Of a stretch of DNA of 64,000 bases, positions 43,212 through 51,841 are shown piece by piece. Numbering within the stretch: position 1 is the first letter of the stretch; the number at the start of each line of letters is the position of its first letter. The notes beneath the pieces were generated by a model. That model made no database searches. It saw only the letters and a program-made list of their open reading frames with translations, and had not been told where the DNA came from. The position numbers and the translations under genes are program-made. The stretch is from Microbacterium sp. Marseille-Q6648 (GTDB lineage Bacteria; Actinomycetota; Actinomycetes; Actinomycetales; Microbacteriaceae): NCBI RefSeq assembly GCF_943181415.1, contig NZ_CALPBZ010000001.1, forward strand, positions 124,001 to 188,000, read 5' to 3'.

Positions 43212-44204
43212 ATGCAGCAGCGCCCGCTCGGCCGTACCGGCCGCAACGTCTCGGCGATCGGATTGGGCACCTGGCAGCTCGGCGCCGATTGGGGCCAGGT
43301 CAGTGAGACCGAGGCCGAGGCCGTGCTTGCGGCATCCGTCGCTTCGGGGGTGACGCTCTTCGACACCGCCGACGTGTACGGCGACGGTCGGAGCGAGACG
43401 CTCATCGGGCGTTTCATGTCGTCGCACGATGCCTACGGCGTGACCGTGGCGACGAAGATGGGCCGGCGCATGGCGCAGGAGCCCGGGAACTACACGCCCG
43501 AGAACTTCCGCGCGTGGACGGCCCGTTCGCGCGAGAACCTCGGCGTCGACACGCTGGATCTGGTGCAGCTGCACTGTCCGCCGACCGCGGTGATCGAGGA
43601 CGACGCCACCTACGAGGCACTCGACGCCCTCGTCGCCGACGGTGCGATCAACGCGTACGGGGTGTCGGTCGAGACGACGGCGCAGGCGCTCGCCGCGATC
43701 AGGCGTCCGAACGTGACGAACGTGCAGATCATCTTCAATCCATTCCGGCTGAAGCCCATGGACGAGGTGCTGCCGGCGGCGGAGGCGGCGAAGGTCGCGA
43801 TCTTCGCGCGGGTTCCGCTGGCGTCGGGGCTGCTGTCGGGCAAGTACTCGCCGTCGACCACCTTCGCCGACAACGACCACCGCACCTACAACCGGCAGGG
43901 CGAGGCCTTCGACAAGGGCGAGACGTTCTCGGGCGTCGACTTCGACGAGGGGCTCGCCGCGGTTCGCGAGCTGACCGAGGCGCTGCCGCCGAACGTGTCG
44001 CTGCCGCAGGCGACGCTCGCGTGGATCGCGACGCGGCCGGGTGTGACGAGCGTCATCCCTGGCGCGCGCAACGTCGACCAGGCGACGTCGAACGCGGATG
44101 CCGCAGCCCTCATCGACGGCGGCTTCGACGTCGAGGCTTTCGACGCCGTCGTCCGCGACGTGTACGACCGGCGCTTGCGCGAGGTCATCCACCCGCAGTG
44201 GTGA
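43212..44204 (+). CDS. Aldo/keto reductase
   Basis: A 330-residue NADPH-dependent oxidoreductase with a TIM-barrel fold. The tetrad is visible: Asp and Tyr in LFDTADVYGDGRSE (about residues 55-68), Lys in TVATKMG (about 83), and His in LVQLHCPP (about 119). The cofactor end reads TSVIPGARNVDQA near residue 280. It resembles the YajO/Tas-like subgroup that reduces small aldehydes and ketones. GAGGAGG precedes the ATG. It is followed by the inverted repeat array. Confidence 0.92.
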   Translation: MQQRPLGRTGRNVSAIGLGTWQLGADWGQVSETEAEAVLAASVASGVTLFDTADVYGDGRSETLIGRFMSSHDAYGVTVATKMGRRMAQEPGNYTPENFRAWTARSRENLGVDTLDLVQLHCPPTAVIEDDATYEALDALVADGAINAYGVSVETTAQALAAIRRPNVTNVQIIFNPFRLKPMDEVLPAAEAAKVAIFARVPLASGLLSGKYSPSTTFADNDHRTYNRQGEAFDKGETFSGVDFDEGLAAVRELTEALPPNVSLPQATLAWIATRPGVTSVIPGARNVDQATSNADAAALIDGGFDVEAFDAVVRDVYDRRLREVIHPQW

Positions 44205-44220
44205 GGCGCGGCGCCGTGTC

Positions 44221-44559
44221 CGGTCGCTGAGCGAGGAGCGCAGCGACGAGACGAAGCGTGGCTGCCGAGCGCGGCGCGCTTCGTCTCGCTGCGCTCGCTC
44301 AGCGTCCGGGTTCTGGCGGGCGGGGCCCCGGTCGCTGAGTGAGGAGCGGAGCGACGAGACGAAGCGTGGCTGCCGCGCGTGGCGCGCTTCGTCTCGCTGC
44401 GCTCGCTCAGCGTCCGTGCGGTTCCGGTCGCTGAGCGAGGGGCGGAGCGACGAGACCAAGCGTGGCTGCCGTGCGTGGCCCGCTTCGTCTCGCTGCGCTA
44501 GCTCAGCGTCCGTGCGTTCCCGGTCGCTGAGCGAGGAGCGCAGCGACGAGACGAAGCGC
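44221..44559. repeat. Array of alternating family repeats
   Basis: Seven copies of one sequence alternate in orientation with a period near 100 bases. Forward copies, beginning CGGTCGCTGAGCGAGGAGCG, start at 44221, 44329, 44425 and 44521. Reverse copies, beginning GCTTCGTCTCGCTGCG, lie near 44278, 44386 and 44481. Each forward-reverse pair can form a long hairpin. The array fills the whole gap between the aldo/keto reductase and the convergent HNH gene and probably ends both transcripts. The same repeat occurs at 53765 and 59227-59372. Confidence 0.9.
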
Positions 44560-44569
44560 GGCGGCACGC

Positions 44570-46162
44570 TCACGCGGCGTTGTAGTCATAGCGGGCTCGG
44601 CCGCCCAGGCGCGGTGTGCGGTGCGGATCGACATGCGGAGGCGGAATGAACCACACTTTCGCTGCGATGGTCCCGCCGTCGATCCGGATCTCCCACCCGT
44701 TGTCGTGAACGCGGTGGTGACACGACTCGCAGAGCAGCACGCCCCTCGAGAGGTCGGTCTTTCCGTTGTCCCGAGCCCACCAATCGAGGTGATGGGCTCT
44801 CGTCATTCCCGGTGGAGCGCCGCATCCGGCGCATCCGCCGTCTCTTTCGACGAGTGCGAGCCGCTGAGCCTGGGTGAAGAACCGCTTCTTCCGCCCCCAG
44901 TCGAGCAGTTCGCCCTCGGAGTCGAACACCGCGGGGATCACACCACCGCTCGCGGCCAGTTTGCGTGCCGCGGCGACGCTGATCGGGGTGTCGACACCGT
45001 CGACGAGCGCGTGGCCGTTGCCCGTCTGCAGGTCGTCGAGCGTCATCCGCACGACGACGGTGGCGCCGCCGAGCGGTAGATCGTTGTTGTCGCAGCCGAC
45101 CGCGTGCGTCACCAGCCGCAGGAGAGCATCGAGCTGACGCTGAGCGTGCGAGCGCAGATCCGGTTCGGTGCCGAGCGGCCCGGGGGAGTCCCCGCCGCCG
45201 TGGCCGTGCCCGTGACCGCCATCGTGCCCGTGCGCCCCGGCGTCACCGAAGCCCCGGCCGCCGTCACCGAAGCCCCCGCCGTCACCCAAGCCCCGACCCG
45301 CGTCGCCGAAACCGCCCCCGTCGCTGCCGACCGAGTCCCCGTCACCGGCGGCGCGGCCGAACGCGTTTCGGTAGTCCGCTGAGACGATCGCCTGGATCGC
45401 CAGCTTCAGCGGCGCGCCCGAGGCCGCGTCGCATTTGACCTCCATGTGGAAGAACCCGTCGCGCTCGAACATCCGCAGACTGCCCTCGCCGCGGGCATCG
45501 CGCTCCCGCGGGGCGATGCCGTCGGGGTCGAGGTAGGCCTCGGCGCGGGCGATGATCTTCTTGAGCAGGTCGAGCGAGAGTCCGGAGGCCTGTTCCACCA
45601 GCATCCGCTCGGCCTTCTGCAGCGCGGCGAGATCCGCACGGAGCGCGGCGCGGTCGAGCATCGTGATGATGAGCGAGGCCGCCTGGGTTCCGATCGACGC
45701 GGACTTGAGGCCCTCAGCCACGTAGGGGTGCTTGGCGGGCATGGGCTCGCCGGTCAGCGACGTGCGCGGAGCCGTCGCCTGCCCGACCTTCACGAGACGG
45801 CTCGCCTCGCCCATCGTCGTTCCGGTGGTGGCGGCGATCAGCGTCACCGGGTTGCGGAAACCCTGCTGCTTGGCCAGGGCGTCGGGCCCGAGTTCGGGGC
45901 GCGACTCGCGGGCGATCTCGGCGGCGGTCGCGGCTTGCAGGCCGTTCACCGCGCGGGCGAGCACTCCGAGCGCGTCGTTCGCGGCGACGAGTCGAGACCG
46001 ACCGAGGCTTTCGACGGTGGCGGGGGCTGTGCCCGCGGCATCCTGACCCGTCCACGCCGCCTGTAGAACCGACAGCGCATCGCGGATCGGCGCGAGCGGA
46101 TCCACCTCATGCGATGTCGGGCTATCGATCATGTCTTCGATACTAGAGAGGGCCTCCGACAT
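44570..46162 (-). CDS. DUF222/HNH endonuclease-domain protein
   Basis: A 530-residue member of the actinobacterial DUF222 family (13E12-type), which ends in an HNH nuclease. The HNH part reads CAGCGAPPGMTRAHHLDWW...GVLLCESCHHRVHD, with Cys pairs for zinc and the catalytic His residues. The DUF222 region covers the first 280 residues. Between them, near residues 280-340, is an unusual run of Gly, Asp and His (short units such as GFGDGGRGFGDAG and HGHDGGHGHGHGG). The cellular role of these multicopy proteins is not established. I use the ATG at 46162. Confidence 0.85.
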   Translation of the reverse strand: MSEALSSIEDMIDSPTSHEVDPLAPIRDALSVLQAAWTGQDAAGTAPATVESLGRSRLVAANDALGVLARAVNGLQAATAAEIARESRPELGPDALAKQQGFRNPVTLIAATTGTTMGEASRLVKVGQATAPRTSLTGEPMPAKHPYVAEGLKSASIGTQAASLIITMLDRAALRADLAALQKAERMLVEQASGLSLDLLKKIIARAEAYLDPDGIAPRERDARGEGSLRMFERDGFFHMEVKCDAASGAPLKLAIQAIVSADYRNAFGRAAGDGDSVGSDGGGFGDAGRGLGDGGGFGDGGRGFGDAGAHGHDGGHGHGHGGGDSPGPLGTEPDLRSHAQRQLDALLRLVTHAVGCDNNDLPLGGATVVVRMTLDDLQTGNGHALVDGVDTPISVAAARKLAASGGVIPAVFDSEGELLDWGRKKRFFTQAQRLALVERDGGCAGCGAPPGMTRAHHLDWWARDNGKTDLSRGVLLCESCHHRVHDNGWEIRIDGGTIAAKVWFIPPPHVDPHRTPRLGGRARYDYNAA

Positions 46163-46252
46163 TGCATCTTCGAGCGGATGCCGCCCCGGGCAGCCGCGGA
46201 ACCAGTCCAGCACTGACCGGGATGCCGCACCTGTACGAACAAAGATACGAAA

Positions 46253-46870
46253 CTAAGCAAACTCCAACCGCATGACCCGTCGTCGCTTCGTCGGCGCGCT
46301 GACCTCGCGGAATCCGGCGGCCAGGAAGGGCCCGACGGCGCCGACGCTCATCTCGTCCCACGTGATCTCCTGCCCGCCCGTGACCATCGGATAGCCCTCG
46401 ATCGCCTGGGCCCCGCGCGAGCGCGCGTGCGACACCGCCGCCGCGACCACCGGGTAGGTCAGCCCGCGCCCCCGGTACCCGCGCCGCACCACGAGGCACG
46501 GGATCGCCCACACGTCCGGGTCGTCGCGCGACTCGGTGCGGCCCTTCCATGGCACGGGTGACCCGCGCAGGCGCCCGTAGACCGAGCGCCGGTCGACCGC
46601 GCACCACGCCACGGGCTCGTCGTCGAGGTAGCCGACCAGCCCGATGGTCTCGGTCGCGCGGGGGTCGTCGCAGTGGGTCTCGGCCCGCAGGATCGCGCCG
46701 CGCTCGGCGACGGGGAGGTACCACCAGTCGCGATCGCCTAGGCGCTGACGCTGGCACTGGCAGCGTCCGGCCGTGCCGGTGAGGATCGCCTGCAGGTCAT
46801 CCCACGACGCTTCGTTCGCGGGCACGATCCGCAGCCCGTCGATGTCGCCCGCCCTCGTCCTCCCCGGCAT
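46253..46870 (-). CDS. GNAT-family N-acetyltransferase with CQCQ motif (paralogue)
   Basis: A 205-residue acetyltransferase related to the one at 9125-9733. Near residue 34 it carries GRCQCQRQ, and it shares DDPDVWAIPCLVVRRGYRGRGLTYPVV, where RGYRGRGL is the acetyl-CoA binding motif, and RGAQAIEGYPM. The first strand IDGLRIVPANEASWDDLQAIL matches the start of the paralogue. The substrate is unknown. It stands alone between the DUF222 gene and a divergent membrane protein gene. Confidence 0.8.
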   Translation of the reverse strand: MPGRTRAGDIDGLRIVPANEASWDDLQAILTGTAGRCQCQRQRLGDRDWWYLPVAERGAILRAETHCDDPRATETIGLVGYLDDEPVAWCAVDRRSVYGRLRGSPVPWKGRTESRDDPDVWAIPCLVVRRGYRGRGLTYPVVAAAVSHARSRGAQAIEGYPMVTGGQEITWDEMSVGAVGPFLAAGFREVSAPTKRRRVMRLEFA

Positions 46871-46956
46871 GCGCCCAACTTACGGATTCTCAGCGAAAAA
46901 TTCAGGCGACATTGCGGTTACGCCGGGGACTCCCGGAGTAGCTTGATCCCCGAACC

Positions 46957-46975
46957 GGTTCTTGTGGGAAGAACC
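46957..46975. promoter_or_regulatory. Small hairpin in the leader of the membrane protein gene
   Basis: GGTTCTT (46957-46963) and AAGAACC (46969-46975) pair around GTGGG, 26 bases before the ATG at 47002. It could be an operator or a short RNA hairpin; no riboswitch class is recognised. Confidence 0.35.
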
Positions 46976-47001
46976 TGATGACTCTCGCTGGGGAAGAAGA
47001 C

Positions 47002-47538
47002 ATGAACACGCTCTCGCCGTACGCGCCTGCGCAGCCCATGCTGCGCTCGTCCCGCAACAACTCCGACGGTCCTGCCTCGCGGCGCACCCCGCCGTCCGCT
47101 CACGACAACGTCGTGGTGCCCGGGTTCGTCCCGCCCGCTCGTGAGCGCTTCGCTCCGCAGACTCCGGCTCACCGCCCGGGCTGGGCCGCCGGTACTGCTG
47201 CCCATGGCGATCGGATGCCGGTGGTCGTCCCCGCACGTCGCAATCGACTCGTCGCCGCATCACTCGTCTTCACCGGCCTCGGCATGGTCGCCGCCGGCGC
47301 CTCGCTATGGCGGCTCGGCGCGAGCGATGTGATGCTCGCCGGCATCGCCAGTGCCCTCGCCGTCGTGCTGCTCGTGCTCTCATCGGCACTCGCGATCGGC
47401 TCGCTGGTCGTCGGCATCAGCCGCCGCACCGGGTGGATCGCGCCCGCGATCGCGCTGCTGCTCGCGGTGGCCTCGCTCGCCGGGGCCCTCTACCTCGCCG
47501 CCGGCCAGGTGCTGGACCTGCAGCTGCCCACCTTCTGA
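47002..47538 (+). CDS. Hypothetical membrane protein
   Basis: A 178-residue protein. The first 75 residues are Pro/Ser/Arg-rich and probably cytoplasmic and disordered. They are followed by three hydrophobic helices: about 85-107 (LVAASLVFTGLGMVAAGASLW), 112-134 (VMLAGIASALAVVLLVLSS) and 148-170 (WIAPAIALLLAVASLAGAL). The ATG at 47002 has GGGGAAGAAG upstream; a start at 46978 would run into the hairpin. No family is recognised; short three-helix proteins of this sort are common in actinobacteria without known role. Confidence 0.65.
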   Translation: MNTLSPYAPAQPMLRSSRNNSDGPASRRTPPSAHDNVVVPGFVPPARERFAPQTPAHRPGWAAGTAAHGDRMPVVVPARRNRLVAASLVFTGLGMVAAGASLWRLGASDVMLAGIASALAVVLLVLSSALAIGSLVVGISRRTGWIAPAIALLLAVASLAGALYLAAGQVLDLQLPTF

Positions 47539-47714
47539 CCCCGAAGCTGCCCACCGTCTGATCACCCGGCACCCGCGCCGCCGCAAGCCCGCGCGCCCGG
47601 CATCCACCCCTCTTGATCTCGCGCTCGCGCGGGAGGACAGTGATCCCATCGACGGTGTGGGGCCGTCGCAGCGTTGCGGCGTCGCGCCATCCGCCGCGGC
47701 AAGGGGTTCCGGTC

Positions 47715-49382
47715 ATGGCCGTCCGATCGTTCCGTCCCGTGTTCGCCGTCGCCCTCGCGGCACTCCTTGTCGGGGGCGTGTTCGCGCCCGCCGTCGCAGA
47801 CGGCCCGCCCCCACCCGACTGGCAGCCGCACTCGTCGGTCGTCGTCGATGACGCGACGGTGTCGTGGCAGACGGCGACGTCGCGCTTCTCGCCGTTCGGC
47901 GGCACCGAGATGCTCGACGAGATGCCGGTGTATCGGCCCGACGTCGTGAACGACTCCGACCGCACGCGCTACTTCGCGCTGGGCACCGACTTCGTCACCC
48001 CCGGCGTGATCGACGAGATCTGGATGCCGGAAGGCTGGGGTGCCTTCAGCGAGGCGGCCGTGGACGTCGGACTCGCCGGGGAGTTCTGGTACGAACTGCT
48101 TCCGGGCCAGTCGATGTCAGCGACCGGTCGGTTCCCCGACGGGCTGCCGGCGTGGTCGGGGCACACGATCACGATCTTCGAACTCGACACCGCACCCGCG
48201 CCTGCGCCCGCTGCAGCCCCGGCCGCGACGCCGCTGCTGTCGATCACGACTCCGGGCCGCCATGTCCCCGCCGACCTGACCGTCGGCGACCTCGACAACA
48301 TCTCGGCCGCGATGGGTGAGCGTGCCACGGTGTCGGGCAGCGGTCCGGTTCCGGAGGTGTTCGCGGGCGTGACGGCGACGGTGACGGCATCCGATCTGCC
48401 GCCGGGGGAACAGCTCGAGCTGTGGATCACGAAAGACACCAGCTACGCGTTCGTGCAGATCTTCGGCGGCGGACTCGCGGTCGGGTCGATCAAGGTCGGC
48501 GAGGGCACGGTCGCGCCCGACGGGAGTCTCGCCGCCACCTTCACCGTACCGACCGGCACGCCGGACGGGATCTACCAGCTGCTCGCCGGAGTGCGCGCCG
48601 AGCGGTACTGGCCGGCCGGCACGTACGACGACTTCCAGGTGAGTCAGCCGTTGACCGTGCTGACCGCGGCGTCGCCCGCGAGCCCGACCGAGCCCGTGTC
48701 GATCGCCGTCGACGGAGCCACGACGGTGTCGCTGACGTTCCCGAGCGGCGCGAGCGCGGGCGAGACGACGGTGATCCCGAGTTCGACCGGTCCGCTGCCC
48801 ACCGGGTTCCAGCTGACCTCGGACCCGCCGCTGTACCTGCACATCGACTCGACGGTCGACTTCGACGGAGCGGTCACGGTGTGCTTCGCCTACGACGAGA
48901 CCCAGTTCGCGACTCCGCCGCACATCTACCACTTCGACCCCGTGCTGTTCGAGTGGCAGCAGATCACGACCTCACGCTCGCCCGGAGTGGTGTGCGGCAC
49001 GACGTCGAGTTTCTCGCCGTTCGTGCTCGCCATCCCCGACGCGTTCCCGTTCTCGGGCTTCCTCGCACCCGTCGCCGACGGCGAGCCCAACCTCGCGAAG
49101 GCGGGGCAGGCGATTCCCGTCAAGTTCTCACTCGGCGGCGACCGTGGGCTCGAGGTGCTGGTGACCGCGCGATTCCGCGACGAGGGCACGGTGCTGAACC
49201 CGACGGGGGAGTGGGTGGATGCCGCGGCGGCCGGCAACTCCGGGCTGACCTACGACGCCGCGAGCGACACCTATACCTACGTGTGGAAGACGAGCAAGGC
49301 GTGGGCGAACCACACCGGCCACTTCGAGATGACCCTCTCCGACGGTTCGACGCACACCTTCGACGTCTCGTTCCGCAAGTAG
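47715..49382 (+). CDS. Secreted PxKF-domain protein
   Basis: A 555-residue exported protein. A signal peptide is clear at the N-terminus (SFRPVFAVALAALLVGGVFA, with a likely AxA cut after PAVA). Beta-rich Ig-like regions follow, with an Ala/Pro linker near residue 165. The C-terminal domain has the hallmark IPVKFSLGGDRGLEVL (PxKF) and the Trp/Tyr motif TYTYVWKTSKAWAN. PxKF domains are found at the ends of secreted or wall proteins of actinobacteria. AAGGGG precedes the ATG at 47715. There is no sortase signal, so it is probably released or loosely bound. Function unknown. Confidence 0.75.
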   Translation: MAVRSFRPVFAVALAALLVGGVFAPAVADGPPPPDWQPHSSVVVDDATVSWQTATSRFSPFGGTEMLDEMPVYRPDVVNDSDRTRYFALGTDFVTPGVIDEIWMPEGWGAFSEAAVDVGLAGEFWYELLPGQSMSATGRFPDGLPAWSGHTITIFELDTAPAPAPAAAPAATPLLSITTPGRHVPADLTVGDLDNISAAMGERATVSGSGPVPEVFAGVTATVTASDLPPGEQLELWITKDTSYAFVQIFGGGLAVGSIKVGEGTVAPDGSLAATFTVPTGTPDGIYQLLAGVRAERYWPAGTYDDFQVSQPLTVLTAASPASPTEPVSIAVDGATTVSLTFPSGASAGETTVIPSSTGPLPTGFQLTSDPPLYLHIDSTVDFDGAVTVCFAYDETQFATPPHIYHFDPVLFEWQQITTSRSPGVVCGTTSSFSPFVLAIPDAFPFSGFLAPVADGEPNLAKAGQAIPVKFSLGGDRGLEVLVTARFRDEGTVLNPTGEWVDAAAAGNSGLTYDAASDTYTYVWKTSKAWANHTGHFEMTLSDGSTHTFDVSFRK

Positions 49383-49452
49383 CCGCCGCGCGCTGTCGTG
49401 GGGGCGCGAATCCGCCGTACCGAGATCCCGCAACCCCGCATACGCTGACCCC

Positions 49453-49860
49453 ATGGACGAGCTCACCGAAGAAGTGCGTGTCGCCGCCCCACTCGACACC
49501 GTGTGGAACGACTGGACCGACGCCGCCGCGGTCGAGGAGTGGTTCTGGCCCCCGCGCCTGCAGCCCGCCGCTCACATCGTGCCCGAGACATCGGGTACCT
49601 GGCTGGTGCGTTCCGTACCGGCCGACATGGCCGTGCTCGGGACGATCGTGTCGCTCAGCCCGCCGCATGTGATGCGGCTGCAGTGGGCGTGGGAGGGCGA
49701 GGACTTCAGCTCTGAGGTCGAGGTGAGTCTCGATACCGCGGATGCCGGTTCCACGCGCGTGCGCGTCGTCCACTCCGGGCTGCGCACCCCCGAGGAGTGC
49801 GCGTCGCACCAGCAGGGGTGGTCCGACTGCCTCTCCCGCTTGGTGGAGCGATACGCGTGA
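49453..49860 (+). CDS. SRPBCC (AHSA1-like) domain protein
   Basis: A 135-residue protein of the START/Bet v1-like fold that binds a hydrophobic ligand. The N-terminal strand-helix DELTEEVRVAAPLDTVWNDWT and the following WFWPPRL are typical, as is the C-terminal helix HQQGWSDCLSRLVERYA. Members are mostly uncharacterised; some act in polyketide or stress pathways. It overlaps the next gene as GTGA, so the two are coupled. Confidence 0.85.
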   Translation: MDELTEEVRVAAPLDTVWNDWTDAAAVEEWFWPPRLQPAAHIVPETSGTWLVRSVPADMAVLGTIVSLSPPHVMRLQWAWEGEDFSSEVEVSLDTADAGSTRVRVVHSGLRTPEECASHQQGWSDCLSRLVERYA

Positions 49861-50156
49861 ACTTCGAGTTCGATTCCACGGTCTTCCGCTGGTCGGGCCG
49901 CGAGGACTCCTCGTGGTACTTCGCCGCGCTGCCGCCCGAGCTGAGCGAAGAGATCCGTGAGATCCCGCGCCCGACCCGCGGTTTCGGATCGGTCCGCGTG
50001 CGCGTTCGGGTAGGCGGTTCAGAGTGGACGACGTCGATCTTCCCCGACAAGGGCCTCGGCACGTACGTGCTTCCGCTGAAGAGGTCCGTGCGCGACGCTG
50101 AAGGTCTTGCAGACGAAGGCCCCGTCACCGTCCAGCTGGTCGTCCTCGACGCGTGA
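49857..50156 (+). CDS. DUF1905 domain protein
   Basis: A 99-residue protein starting at the GTG at 49857, which overlaps the stop of the SRPBCC gene. It matches DUF1905: FEFDSTVFRWSGREDSSWYFAALP, GFGSVRVRVRVGGSEWTTSIFP and YVLPLKRSVRDAEGL. The fold is a small beta barrel; its function is unknown. The pair with an SRPBCC protein suggests a shared small-molecule role. Confidence 0.85.
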   Translation: MNFEFDSTVFRWSGREDSSWYFAALPPELSEEIREIPRPTRGFGSVRVRVRVGGSEWTTSIFPDKGLGTYVLPLKRSVRDAEGLADEGPVTVQLVVLDA

Positions 50157-50462
50157 CCAGATCGTGATCCGATATACAACTCTCACTCTGTTCACACGAG
50201 TAACACGATCCCGCTAGCATCCGGGTGGGGGTTTTCCTGAGGGATTCTTTACCGAAGCAACAGCGGATTTCGTTGACGCGGTGGGACGGATAACGCCAGG
50301 ATCGTCGGCAGGGGGAATCAGTGGCATCACACCCGTGCAGGCCGTCCCCACAACTGAGTTGATCGTCTCATAGGACAGTTCGCGGATCACTGGGGATCCA
50401 GTCCGAACGAATCGAGAAACTCAGGGCTTGTCATGTTCAACTAACAGGGGAGTACTGCGCTC
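50157..50462 (+). promoter_or_regulatory. Leader and promoter region of the pilus operon
   Basis: These 306 bases contain no gene. A possible promoter is TTCACA near 50194 with TAGCAT about 18 bases later. CAGGGGAG at 50446-50453 serves the pilin gene as ribosome binding site. The length of untranslated leader, over 230 bases if the promoter is right, is notable; no known riboswitch was recognised. Confidence 0.4.
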
Positions 50463-50867
50463 ATGCGTGCATTCATCAAGAACTACATCGCGGCCGAGAA
50501 GGCCCGTCGTGAGGAAGAGGGCCGCGAAGCTGGCTTCTCGCTCATCGAGCTCATCGTCGTCGTCGTCATCCTCGGCATCCTGGTCGCTATCGCGATCCCG
50601 GTGTTCCTGAACATCCAGGGGCAGGCTCGTGATAACGCCGCGGGGAGTGTGGCTGCCACCGCCGCAACGCAGGCCGCTTCGCAGATCGCACAGGGTGACC
50701 CGCTCGACATCTCGAACCTCGACACGGGCAACGTGGATCAGTTGGAGTTTGTCGACGCCTCCGGCGACACCGCAGCGACCGTCACGCCGCCGACGACGAT
50801 CGAAACCATCTGCGTGTGGGCCGTCGTTGATGGTTCCGCAAACGCCTACGCCGGGCCTGGTTGCTAG
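50463..50867 (+). CDS. Major type IV pilin
   Basis: A 134-residue prepilin. The class III-like leader of 24 charged residues ends in EAG before FSLIELIVVVVILGILVAI, so the processed pilin starts with Phe and has Glu at position 5. The hydrophobic helix is followed by an Ala/Gln-rich stretch and a short C-terminal domain closed by two Cys (ICVW and PGC at the end), consistent with a disulphide loop. It is first in the operon and a hairpin follows it, which fits high production. No symbol is given because pilA/pilE naming is arbitrary here. Confidence 0.92.
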   Translation: MRAFIKNYIAAEKARREEEGREAGFSLIELIVVVVILGILVAIAIPVFLNIQGQARDNAAGSVAATAATQAASQIAQGDPLDISNLDTGNVDQLEFVDASGDTAATVTPPTTIETICVWAVVDGSANAYAGPGC

Positions 50868-50878
50868 TAGATGATCTA

Positions 50879-50913
50879 GTGGTGGGCGGGCCCCCGTATT
50901 GCCTGCCCACCAC
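50879..50913 (+). terminator. Hairpin between the major and minor pilin genes
   Basis: GTGGTGGGCGGG (50879-50890) pairs with CCTGCCCACCAC (50902-50913) at 11 of 12 positions. With no T tract it is likely a partial terminator or a 3' stabiliser, so that the pilin mRNA exceeds that of the following genes. Confidence 0.6.
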
Positions 50914-50930
50914 AAGGTCGGCTAGATGTT

Positions 50931-51311
50931 ATGCGATCGCAGGATGATGCGGCTACGGGTGGCTTCGGATTGATCGAAGTCGTCGTGGCGATGCTGCTCT
51001 TAGGGGTCATCGCCATCGCAATCCTGCCCGCGCTCTGGCAGGGAGTCATGTACTCCTCGCAACAGTCCTCAACAGCGACCGCGACACGCTTCTTGAATTC
51101 TCTGGTTGAAGAGGCTCGCGAGTCTCCGAACTGTGCCTTTCTGTCGTCCGTCCTTGGACGCTCCACGACGGATGGTGAAGGAAATACCCTCACCAGTTCT
51201 GGCAGCCTCGCTGCGGGGTGCGCCCCGGGCGTAGCCGCGACGATAAGCATCTCGATCAGCAGCGCGGGCGAGACTCTCGCAAGCACGACGGCCAGAATCT
51301 ACATTCCATGA
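50931..51311 (+). CDS. Minor pilin-like protein (PilV/GspI-like)
   Basis: A 126-residue pilin-like protein with a short leader (MRSQDDAATGG) and the processing site GG before FGLIEVVVAMLLLGVIAIAI, with Glu at position 5. The C-terminal domain is small, with two Cys (PNCAF and AGCAP) that could pair. Minor pilins prime pilus assembly. Its stop overlaps the next gene as ATGA. Confidence 0.82.
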   Translation: MRSQDDAATGGFGLIEVVVAMLLLGVIAIAILPALWQGVMYSSQQSSTATATRFLNSLVEEARESPNCAFLSSVLGRSTTDGEGNTLTSSGSLAAGCAPGVAATISISISSAGETLASTTARIYIP

Positions 51312-51841
51312 GGCTTGCACGCGATGTGAGGGATGCGGGAGTAGGCGTCATCGAACTCATCGTGGCGATCGTTGTTTCTGGGATTGTTCTAGCGGGAGTC
51401 GCGACAGTCTTTGCTCGATCCTGGCAAACACAAGAGGAGGTCATGTCGGTTTCGCATGCGACAAATCGTGGCCAGGTGGTTGGCGCTGCGATTGAGAGAG
51501 CTGTGAGAAATGCCTTGTTCATCGAGGTCGCCGATGCCGGAACCGTACTACGCGTCAGCACATCCCTTGGGGGCAATCTCCGGTGTCAGGCGTTTCAGCT
51601 TTCACCCGGGGGGTCGGCGCGATTCATTACGTCGGGATCGGCGCTCGGCGATTCGACAACGTGGCCAGAGTGGCAAAACGGAATCACTGCCGATGGGGGG
51701 GCGGAGATTTTCAACGACTCGCTGCCGGGCCGCATAAGCTATCGATTCCAGATCGGTACCGAATCGGCGCCGGTGCGGTTCGCAGGCGAGATCTCGCCGC
51801 GGTCGAGCCCGGCCGCAGACAACGGGGGGTGCTGGCTGTGA
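51308..51841 (+). CDS. Minor pilin-like protein (PilW/GspJ-like)
   Basis: A 177-residue pilin-like protein. The leader MRLARDVRDAG ends before VGVIELIVAIVVSGIVLAGV, with Glu at position 5 and Val at position 1. The globular part contains RGQVVGAAIERAVRNALF, similar to GspJ/PilW proteins, and ends with GGCWL. The ATG at 51308 is within the stop of the preceding gene, and its own stop overlaps the next GTG, so these three genes are coupled. Confidence 0.8.
   Translation: MRLARDVRDAGVGVIELIVAIVVSGIVLAGVATVFARSWQTQEEVMSVSHATNRGQVVGAAIERAVRNALFIEVADAGTVLRVSTSLGGNLRCQAFQLSPGGSARFITSGSALGDSTTWPEWQNGITADGGAEIFNDSLPGRISYRFQIGTESAPVRFAGEISPRSSPAADNGGCWL

Noticed and set aside
45104-45382. Plus-strand frame rich in Val/Ala/Pro repeats
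   Set aside because: It is the complement of the Gly/Asp/His-rich insert of the DUF222/HNH gene and has no start signal.
50157-50462. A cyclic-di-GMP riboswitch before the pilin gene
   Set aside because: The leader is long enough, but the conserved core sequence of known classes was not recognised.
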